A stretch of 64,000 bases of DNA, from positions 930,001 through 994,000 of the forward strand of contig NZ_CP060696.1 in the NCBI RefSeq assembly GCF_014467055.1, given 5' to 3'. Below the pieces are notes generated by a model that was not told the origin of the DNA, did no database searches, and saw nothing but the letters and a program-made list of their open reading frames with translations. The position numbers and the translations under genes are program-made. This DNA is from Caproicibacterium amylolyticum. Lineage in GTDB: Bacteria > Bacillota > Clostridia > Oscillospirales > Acutalibacteraceae. This document shows positions 58,193-64,000 of this stretch, piece by piece; position 1 is the stretch's first letter; each line of letters opens with the position of its first letter.

Positions 58193-58369
58193 TCACTTCG
58201 CCTGCGGCGCTTTCACTTTAAGGAGAAGGACTTTCAGGGCGCTGCGGTCACTTTCGTTCTCGGCCGCCACAACGGAATCTTCGAGAATTTGCATTTGCTG
58301 TGCTGCCGGATAGGAGGAAAGCTCTGCCAAAATGGCCTGTTCCTCATCCGTGTAAAACACTTTTTTCAT
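58193..58369 (-). CDS. Small protein (58 aa) between ArdC and MobC genes
   Basis: MKKVFYTDEEQAILAELSSY starts at ATG 58369 after GGAGGTAATG and ends at TGA 58193-58195. The product is helical and charged, with no membrane segment. Its first residues resemble the next small protein (MKKVFYTDEEQ against MKKMFCKDEKR), so the two may share a translated 5' end by duplication. I do not recognise a family. Confidence 0.6.
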   Translation of the reverse strand: MKKVFYTDEEQAILAELSSYPAAQQMQILEDSVVAAENESDRSALKVLLLKVKAPQAK

Positions 58370-58428
58370 TTTGCATTACCTCCTGAATTCATGTTACAAT
58401 GTTTGACGATAGGTTGTGATAATTTGAA

Positions 58429-58626
58429 TCACTCAACTGTGAATTTTGAAGACATCCTCGAGTTTTTGTGAATTTCAATGCCCTTACCGGATACACCGAA
58501 GAAAAAGCCCTGTGGACTTAAGTGCTTGAAAAAATCCTTACCGTACACACTAACCCAATATTCTTGAGGGCTTGAAAATTTAGAGGAATCAATTCTTTTC
58601 TCATCCTTGCAGAACATTTTTTTCAT
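58429..58626 (-). CDS. Small protein (65 aa) overlapping the ArdC-like gene end
   Basis: MKKMFCKDEKRIDSSKFSSP begins at ATG 58626, inside the 3' end of the ArdC-like gene, with GGAGG 10 nt before it. The product has an aromatic middle (WVSVYGKDFFKHLSPQGFFFG) and no recognisable domain. Its conserved start codon context and tight spacing suggest a real gene of the transfer operon. Confidence 0.5.
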   Translation of the reverse strand: MKKMFCKDEKRIDSSKFSSPQEYWVSVYGKDFFKHLSPQGFFFGVSGKGIEIHKNSRMSSKFTVE

Positions 58627-59629
58627 TTTCTTTTACCTCCTGAATTTTTGGAAATCGTTCTGCGTTGACTGCCTGTGCTTTCTGCTGTGCGGTGTGTAGT
58701 TGCTGGTCGAGGGAAAGCGGCTGTGCGCTTTTTTCCTGCTCACGACTTTTCTGAATCTCTTCAACGGTACTGTCTACCTCGCTGATCAGCTGGTGTGCAT
58801 TTGCTTGAATGTTGGCAAGAACTTCGGAGAGCTTTTCAAAGTCCATACCAGTCGCCCATGCTGCAATATAATCGAAGCTGTACTCGGAAGTGTCCAGGCC
58901 CAGGTGGTCAGCAACGATGAAGGCAGTCGCTTCCGCTTCTACTTCGGCCTGCTTTCGGGGCTTGCCGCTGACAGCGTGCTGCAGTGTTGCATGACCAATT
59001 TCATGAATCAGCGTTTTGATGGTTTGTGCATCTGACATTCCATAGTCCAATGCAATTTTTTCGTTGGAAAAATCACAGTAACCATGCGAACCGTCATGCA
59101 GATGCTCAAAGACAACCGGGAAAGGGGAGACCTCTTTCAATGCCTGAAATACATCAGCATAGTTGTCAACGCTGCCCTGCAGCAGCGGGCAGATTTCTGG
59201 AAGCGGTTCTCCATTCGTTTGTGAAACATCAAAGACGTGCGTTACTTTGAAGCGGAGCAGCGGCTTGGTTTCGATTGTAGTCACAGGGTTGCCCTGACCA
59301 TCAACCTTGATTGTGCCATCTTCATTATGCTGAGTTGTTTCTACTTTTGCTTTCACCGTGACCGGCGCGAAAATTTCAATTCCTTTCTCGCCGCGCAGCA
59401 CATGGCGGTTTAGTTTTTTCCAGACGCCAAATCCGGCCACCTGCGAAGCGTCAGGTTTTTGCATCAGTATGAGCAGCGTATTTCTGAAAGAATAGCCGTG
59501 GAACAAAGAGGCCATTCTCAAATATTTTTGAAAATGCTCACTCGTGAAAGTTACCTGAATTCCACTTTCCAGCTTTTTCATCAGTTCATCTTTTTGTGCT
59601 TTTCTTTCATCTGCTTCCACGAAAATCAC
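58601..59629 (-). CDS. ArdC-like antirestriction protein with a zinc-peptidase motif
   Basis: The 342-residue protein has the ArdC N-terminal ssDNA-binding pattern (FHGYSFRNTLLILMQKPDASQVAGFGVWKKL, RGEKGIEIFAPV, FKVTHVFDVSQT). A metallopeptidase-like part follows with TLIHEIGHATLQH (HEXXH) and the distal Glu region QAEVEAEATAFIV. ArdC of plasmid pSa protects incoming DNA and is known to enter the recipient. The tail has L307, L311, A314, A318, N322, the motif shared with the toxins. The GTG start (59629) overlaps the ssb stop; a second GTG (59620) is possible. Confidence 0.88.
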   Translation of the reverse strand: MIFVEADERKAQKDELMKKLESGIQVTFTSEHFQKYLRMASLFHGYSFRNTLLILMQKPDASQVAGFGVWKKLNRHVLRGEKGIEIFAPVTVKAKVETTQHNEDGTIKVDGQGNPVTTIETKPLLRFKVTHVFDVSQTNGEPLPEICPLLQGSVDNYADVFQALKEVSPFPVVFEHLHDGSHGYCDFSNEKIALDYGMSDAQTIKTLIHEIGHATLQHAVSGKPRKQAEVEAEATAFIVADHLGLDTSEYSFDYIAAWATGMDFEKLSEVLANIQANAHQLISEVDSTVEEIQKSREQEKSAQPLSLDQQLHTAQQKAQAVNAERFPKIQEVKENEKNVLQG

Positions 59630-60000
59630 ATCCTTTCGTCGTATGGCGGCAAACCAGAATCATCAGTGTCTGCGTATTGTGTGGCAGGCTTTCCACCGGC
59701 AAAGTCAGCGTTGTTGACAAGTATTTCTGTCTTGTAGCGTTTCTCTCCTGCAGTGGTTTCGTAACTGCTGTTTTGCAGCCGTCCGCTGATTGCTACGAGC
59801 TGGCCTTTAACAAAATTGCTGCAGATGAACTGTGCAGTGCGTCCGAAGGCAACGCATTTGAAAAAATCACAGCCGGATTTTTTGCCGCCAATCCACGGCC
59901 TGTCAACGGCCAGTGCAAACTGAACAGAAGTGGTTTTTCCCTTTTCGTTGAGCCGTGGTTCGTCTACCATGCGGCCATTTAGTGTACAAATGCTTAACAT
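59626..60000 (-). CDS. ssb: Single-stranded DNA-binding protein
   Basis: The 124-residue SSB has one OB fold (LNGRMVDEPRLNEKGKTTSVQFALAVDR, DFFKCVAFGRTAQFI, GQLVAISGRLQNSSYE). The tail is short, ending GLPPYDERM rather than the usual DDDIPF, so partner binding may differ from the chromosomal SSB. It is the first gene of the transfer operon after palindrome copy 10. GAAAGGGG precedes the ATG. Confidence 0.93.
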   Translation of the reverse strand: MLSICTLNGRMVDEPRLNEKGKTTSVQFALAVDRPWIGGKKSGCDFFKCVAFGRTAQFICSNFVKGQLVAISGRLQNSSYETTAGEKRYKTEILVNNADFAGGKPATQYADTDDSGLPPYDERM

Positions 60001-60015
60001 CTTTTATCCCCTTTC

Positions 60016-60033
60016 TGCGACAAATTGTCGCAC
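60016..60033. repeat. ICE palindrome, copy 10
   Basis: TGCGACAAATTGTCGCA(C), 15 bases upstream of the ssb start codon. Confidence 0.87.
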
Positions 60034-60045
60034 CAATATTCACGT

Positions 60046-60071
60046 CGGACTGAATCAGTCCATTGGAACCA
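60046..60071. repeat. Second palindrome family, copy B
   Basis: GGACTGAATCAGTCC followed by ATTGGAACCA, as at 37734. Both lie between the stop of an LPXTG adhesin and a copy of the 19-bp palindrome. Confidence 0.7.
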
Positions 60072-60081
60072 CCCCCATCAA

Positions 60082-60114
60082 TAAAAAATCCGCAGGTACA
60101 TAAATGCACTGCGG
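60082..60114 (-). terminator. Terminator after the second adhesin gene
   Basis: On the minus strand, CCGCAG and CTGCGG (60109-60114 and 60090-60095) pair and are followed by ATTTTTTATT, just past the adhesin stop codon. Confidence 0.75.
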
Positions 60115-60117
60115 AAA

Positions 60118-63100
60118 TTATTTCGTATTTGATTTAGAACGCTTGCGTGTAATCAGTATCATGGCATCGGCTGCGCCGAGAAGTACGAAGCTCACAAGGT
60201 AGGGGAGAGTGGAGTCCTGTCCTGTCTTTGGTGCAGCAGGTACAGATGGTTTCTGTTGCGTAACAGCAGTCTTGACTTTTTGGTTATTGATTTTGACGCT
60301 TGCAACCAGATTGGCTTTTACAGATACGGTCTTATCAGCTGCCAGCACATAGCCCTTATTTTTCGCACCAGCCAGTTCGTGAATGGTGTATGTACCGACC
60401 GGCAGACCCTTGATTTCAATCATGCCGTGACTGTCAGTGGCAAAGGTTTTGTCGTACTTTTGACCATTGGCAGCGGTTCCGGTCACACGGAACTGAATGC
60501 CGTCAAGCTGACCGTCAGTAACACCGTCCATCGTCTTTACGATTTCCAGCGTGCCGGTTTGCAGTTGGTCTTTCATAACGGCCTTGACGATTTCGCCATC
60601 CGCTTTGATTTCAAACGGATAAGCTTTTTTGTCAATGGTGTAGTTTGCCGGGGCCTTGACTTCTTGATAGGTGTACTTACCGACCGGCAGCGTGATAACC
60701 AACTTGCCATCCTTATCGGTCTTGCCGGTGAAAACGACTTTGCCGGTAGAAGCATCCTTAATGGAAATTTCAGTGTTCGGCAGCGCCTTTGCCGTTACAA
60801 AATCGGTCTTTGTAAAAGTAAAGGTGCCGGTCAGAATCTGGTCTTTCATCGCGGCTTTCACAACCTGTCCATCCGTTTTGATGCTGAACGGATAAGCTTT
60901 TGTATCCAGCTTGTACTTCGGCGGTGCGGAAACCTCCTGATATGTGTAATCACCTACCGGGATGTCCTTAATCACCAGTTTGCCGGTGTTGTCCGTCTTG
61001 CCGGTGAAAACGACTTTTCCGGTTTTTGCATTTTTGATTTCAATCACGCAGTCCGGCAGCGGCTTGTCATCTGCAATATCGGTTTTGGTAAAATCAAACG
61101 AGCCGGTACTCGGCTTATCAGCCAGTTCTGCAGCAATTGTCTGCCACGCCGCAATAAAGATGGTATGTATCGTGCTGTCCAGCGTGTAGCCGTCCGGTGC
61201 TTTGGACTCCCACCAACTTGCAGCGCCGGTCGGCAAACTGGTAAATTTCAGCTTGCCGGTTGCGTCAGTTTTGGCGGTATGCATCGTGCCAGTGCTGTCT
61301 TTGAGAGAAATTTCAGCGCCCGGCAGGAAGCTGCCGGTCAGCTTATCAATCTTGGTAAGCGTAAAATCACCAGTAGACGGGCCAGTCGGTGGATAGTACG
61401 GCGGCGTCGGTTCTGGTACATCATATGGCCGGTTGAGCAGCGTCGTTTTGGTTGTTGTGACTTCAATTGTCTGACTGTGTTTTTGGTCGGGTGCACCATT
61501 CACATCCGTTCCAACGCCGCACGGGTAGAACAGCAAATCGTACTTTTCACTGTTGAGCGTATAACCGTCTGCTGTTTTCAACTCCTTGACATAAAAATCA
61601 CCGACCGGAATATCAATGGACAATCCTGTGGGTTTCCCGTTTTTATCGTATGTGATGTTTGTTGCCTTGCCGTTTTCGTCGAAGCTGAATTTGGAAAGCA
61701 GCGTGTCTTTTTTTGCAATCACGCTGCCGTCCTTTGCAGAAGTGATATCTTCCGCTGCATACAGACCGAACACGCAATCTTTCAGTGCCTTATCCGGCGT
61801 GGTTTTCAGGTGTTTCTGCTCATTTGCCGTATTCCATTTGTAAAGGAAATTGGTCGTGAGATCAAGTGTCTGCGATAGTACAACCGGCTTTTCCGTTTCT
61901 TTGGAAGCGGAACCGGTGCCGGTTTTGTCCTTATCGTCCTGTTTCGGCAGTTCCACTATAAAGGTATACGGAGTCGTCATACGTAGGTCGATTTTATCCG
62001 GCTCCGGTGTAACGGTCATAGTCGCGGTATACTTGCCGCCGACTGCCAGCAGCTTGGTTGCAACCTTCTGCGCGTTATCCCCTTTTTTAAGGACAATGGT
62101 TTGAATGGTGTCACCAAGCTTCGCAGCGGGCAGAACTTCTTTGCCGTCCTTGTCTTTGACGGCAGGAATATTCTGCGCGGCTTTGATGATCACTGTTGCA
62201 CCGGTGTAATCCAAATCCTTTGCAATCGGCAACTCCACGAACCGTTTGAGCATGTTAATGTGTGCCTGCTGCCGGGTGTCATTTGCGGTGCAGTCAACAT
62301 GCTCCAGCGGAGCAAGTGGGTCAGCAGTTGCAATGCCGGTCTTGATACCAGCCAGCCGCTTTTCTTCGGCAGTGTAATCCAGATTTTCTTTGGTGATGGT
62401 TTTGTCGCTGCTGTTGTTTTGCGTATTGGAACCGATGTAGTGCGGCTCCTGCGGGTTAAGTTTGGTATCATTCAAATCAAAAACAGCGTTGTGCGTGTCT
62501 TTGATTTCAAAAGCAATCTTATCATCCGAAAGCGTATAGCCCACCGGGCTGTAAAGTTCCTTGAAATAATACTTGCCCTCATACAGATTGCTGGTGGTAA
62601 TCTGGCCTTTGCTGTCGGTCATGGCCGTCTCCACAAGCGCGTCTTTTTTGAGCGTATCGGCAAACGTAAAGCTGATTTCGCGGTGCATACCGTATTTATC
62701 GTCTATACTGTAGGTCTTGCTGAGCGTGGTGTTGCGGTTGCTGCGCACCGTGCTGTCGATGTCGCGGGCGGTGATATCTTCGGCGGCATACACACCATAC
62801 ACAGCACCAGGCAGTGGAACATTGGTGTAGGTAAACTGCTTGCTTCCGTCACTGCCGGTCACGGCTGTTGCACCGTCGCCGGTCTTGGTGAGAGTTGCAG
62901 TGCCCAACACCGGTGCATCCGCGAAGTTAACGACCAGTGTTTGGTCAAGCGGGTCAACCGCACCGTCCAATGTAAAATGCACCGGCTTGTTAGTCAGGTA
63001 ATAACCCTCACCGACGTGCACTTCGTAAACGTCATAACCGGCACTGCCGTACTCCAGCAGGTCAGCGAGGTTTGCAGCGCCGCCCTTGTCGTTGCCGGTC

Positions 63101-64000
63101 ACGTTGCCTTTTTCATCTGTTTTCCAAACTGTAACCTTATTGAGCGCAGCGGAAACGGTCTGGTTATCTGTTACCCAGCACTTTCTTGTGCAGTCCCAAA
63201 CCTTAAAATAGAAATTCGAGTAAGGTACGATCTTTCCGGAAACGGAATCTGTTTTCTGGATGCGGACATGCCGCGCGGTTACTTGATTCTCGATATACAA
63301 AGGCGCGGTCAGGTTATCCACCGTCTTGACTTCGGCGGTTGGATGCGCGGCTTCGTACTCGGACAGATGCGTGCTGAACGGGTCGGAATTGTCAATTTCG
63401 TTCCAGTACGCCCACAAGTCTTGATCAGTCATGTCCTTGTTTGCAATGACCGGAATGTCCGCACTAGCCATCATCACAATTTTGTTGCTGATGATAGTTG
63501 CGGCAAAGCTGGCAGCTTCCGCTGCCGTTGCCTTACGCGCGCCTGTTTTATTGAGCACCGCCGCCGTATTGAGGGTGCCGGTGTTATCGTACATGCTGCC
63601 GTCCGGGCCGAAATAATAGTCCGCATTGGCAAGAGCGGCATACTGTGTGCGGCACTGGTCGTAATCGCTGAGTGTAATGTAGTCATTGTAACTGTCCGCG
63701 TCATACGCGGCGTTGTTTACAACATCACGCAAAACTTTATCCGCATACAAATCCATACGGGTTTTGCCGCCGATGGTGCCGGACAGCGGCGGGTTGTGCT
63801 CCACGCCAAGGCCGTTGTCGTTGCCGAGGCCGTCGCCGCCGCGCACAACTGTCCAGTCTTTAATAGTGGCGTTCCAGTTAACTTGTGTGTCTACCCACTG
63901 GAACACCGGTGCGGCCTTATCGTACCCGGTAATGGGGTCACGCTCCACTACAATATACTGGCCGTAGGGCAGCAGACGGCTTGTCCATTCACCGGTTTTG
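60118..64000 (-). CDS. SpaA/Cna-B repeat LPXTG surface protein, N-terminus off the right edge
   Basis: At least 1294 codons are open to the window edge; the GTG at 63948 is not the start. Many SpaA-type prealbumin-fold domains are visible with paired F-x-K-T-D and Y-x-Y-Q-E-V strands (FDFTKTDIADD, YTYQEVSAPP, FTFTKTDFVTA, YTYQEVKAPA), as in pilin subunits with internal Lys-Asn isopeptide bonds. The end carries the sorting signal APKTGQ, a hydrophobic segment and RKRSKSNTK. The likely anchor enzyme is the sortase B at 42.3 kb. The partial N-terminus (WVDTQVNWNATIKDW) fits an adhesive head domain. Confidence 0.87.
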   Translation of the reverse strand, partial: KTGEWTSRLLPYGQYIVVERDPITGYDKAAPVFQWVDTQVNWNATIKDWTVVRGGDGLGNDNGLGVEHNPPLSGTIGGKTRMDLYADKVLRDVVNNAAYDADSYNDYITLSDYDQCRTQYAALANADYYFGPDGSMYDNTGTLNTAAVLNKTGARKATAAEAASFAATIISNKIVMMASADIPVIANKDMTDQDLWAYWNEIDNSDPFSTHLSEYEAAHPTAEVKTVDNLTAPLYIENQVTARHVRIQKTDSVSGKIVPYSNFYFKVWDCTRKCWVTDNQTVSAALNKVTVWKTDEKGNVTGNDKGGAANLADLLEYGSAGYDVYEVHVGEGYYLTNKPVHFTLDGAVDPLDQTLVVNFADAPVLGTATLTKTGDGATAVTGSDGSKQFTYTNVPLPGAVYGVYAAEDITARDIDSTVRSNRNTTLSKTYSIDDKYGMHREISFTFADTLKKDALVETAMTDSKGQITTSNLYEGKYYFKELYSPVGYTLSDDKIAFEIKDTHNAVFDLNDTKLNPQEPHYIGSNTQNNSSDKTITKENLDYTAEEKRLAGIKTGIATADPLAPLEHVDCTANDTRQQAHINMLKRFVELPIAKDLDYTGATVIIKAAQNIPAVKDKDGKEVLPAAKLGDTIQTIVLKKGDNAQKVATKLLAVGGKYTATMTVTPEPDKIDLRMTTPYTFIVELPKQDDKDKTGTGSASKETEKPVVLSQTLDLTTNFLYKWNTANEQKHLKTTPDKALKDCVFGLYAAEDITSAKDGSVIAKKDTLLSKFSFDENGKATNITYDKNGKPTGLSIDIPVGDFYVKELKTADGYTLNSEKYDLLFYPCGVGTDVNGAPDQKHSQTIEVTTTKTTLLNRPYDVPEPTPPYYPPTGPSTGDFTLTKIDKLTGSFLPGAEISLKDSTGTMHTAKTDATGKLKFTSLPTGAASWWESKAPDGYTLDSTIHTIFIAAWQTIAAELADKPSTGSFDFTKTDIADDKPLPDCVIEIKNAKTGKVVFTGKTDNTGKLVIKDIPVGDYTYQEVSAPPKYKLDTKAYPFSIKTDGQVVKAAMKDQILTGTFTFTKTDFVTAKALPNTEISIKDASTGKVVFTGKTDKDGKLVITLPVGKYTYQEVKAPANYTIDKKAYPFEIKADGEIVKAVMKDQLQTGTLEIVKTMDGVTDGQLDGIQFRVTGTAANGQKYDKTFATDSHGMIEIKGLPVGTYTIHELAGAKNKGYVLAADKTVSVKANLVASVKINNQKVKTAVTQQKPSVPAAPKTGQDSTLPYLVSFVLLGAADAMILITRKRSKSNTK

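Larger units (their letters stand above)
21877..64000. mobile_element. Integrative conjugative element, right end outside the window
   Basis: From just after tRNA-Tyr the content changes. There is a tyrosine integrase, a MobP-type relaxase with MobC, a Firmicutes type IV secretion set (VirD4, VirB4, PrgI, VirB6-like, pilin-like, NlpC/P60 hydrolase), an ArdC-like protein, SSB, surface adhesins with sortase B, and defence/toxin cargo. Ten copies of one 19-bp palindrome occur from 22976 to 60032 and none was noticed to the left. The left boundary is not fixed; it lies between 21877 and 22976. Tn1549-like elements are the nearest known layout. Confidence 0.85.

Noticed and set aside
22976..60033. 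The 19-bp palindrome as a LexA box or chromosomal parS site
   Set aside because: Its sequence does not fit the Firmicutes LexA box (CGAAC-N4-GTTCG) or the ParB site TGTTTCACGTGAAACA, and it flanks genes with no SOS role.
60256..61878. 540-codon plus-strand frame inside the right adhesin
   Set aside because: Antisense to SpaA repeats, whose biased codons leave the opposite frame open; no start context.

Overview
The window looks like the chromosome of a low-to-mid GC Clostridia bacterium, probably Oscillospirales/Ruminococcaceae-like. The evidence is strong AGGAGG ribosome sites, TTGACA/TATAAT promoters, TTG/GTG starts, an acetyl-type MetA, a carboxyspermidine-type polyamine operon and a Firmicutes conjugative element. 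The genus assignment is inference.

Left part (1-21.9 kb) is ordinary chromosome. It holds a truncated metallophosphoesterase (minus), araA with its own promoter and terminator, an alpha/beta hydrolase, and a 2-hydroxyacyl-CoA dehydratase-type gene overlapping a dehydratase/activator fusion. A cytidylate-kinase-like gene and a glycosyltransferase-like gene follow on the minus strand. Next is a five-gene polyamine operon (arginine decarboxylase, spermidine synthase homologue, agmatinase, carboxyspermidine dehydrogenase and decarboxylase) behind a structured leader that ends in a terminator. Then come a three-fold tandem mini-ORF repeat, an xpaC-VOC-telA cluster, metA, a GNAT, a flavodoxin, and tRNA-Thr plus tRNA-Tyr.

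Right part (from just after tRNA-Tyr to the right edge) is an integrative conjugative element (ICE), cut by the window end. Its cargo end (22.7-36 kb) carries an RHH protein, a Dam-type methylase with a restriction enzyme, three consecutive toxin loci, a tyrosine integrase, an SOS-type dinB/SRAP cassette, a NYN-LOTUS protein, an IS3 element, and a RelA/SpoT-domain protein. Each toxin locus has the order promoter, tandem-repeat RNA, terminator, toxin. The first toxin is ToxN/AbiQ-like, the second has a PBECR4-like nuclease domain, and the third is TenpN/CptN-like. The transfer end (35-64 kb, all minus strand, read right to left) carries a partial LPXTG adhesin, ssb, an ArdC-like protein, two small ORFs, a candidate oriT, mobC, a relaxase, PcfB, VirD4, pilin-like and VirB6-like proteins, PrgI, VirB4, a cell-wall hydrolase, accessory proteins, a papain-like protease, sortase B, a second large adhesin, a TOPRIM protein, an AbrB-like protein and a winged-helix protein.

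Three features tie the ICE together. (1) Ten copies of a near-perfect 19-bp palindrome (GTGCGACAAATTGTCGCAC or its complement) lie only between genes, often 0-1 nt after a stop codon, and bound the cargo cassettes. (2) Six otherwise unrelated proteins (the three toxins, the ArdC-like protein, the PcfB-like protein and a 531-aa accessory protein) end in the same helix motif, L-x3-[LI]-x2-A-[KQ]-x-[QEK]-A-x3-N, followed by a short polar tail. This could be a signal for delivery through the element's type IV secretion system. (3) The PBECR4-like toxin has a complete type III toxin-antitoxin layout, so it may be an undescribed family. The relaxase frame has no ATG/GTG/TTG before its catalytic region and appears to start at ATT.
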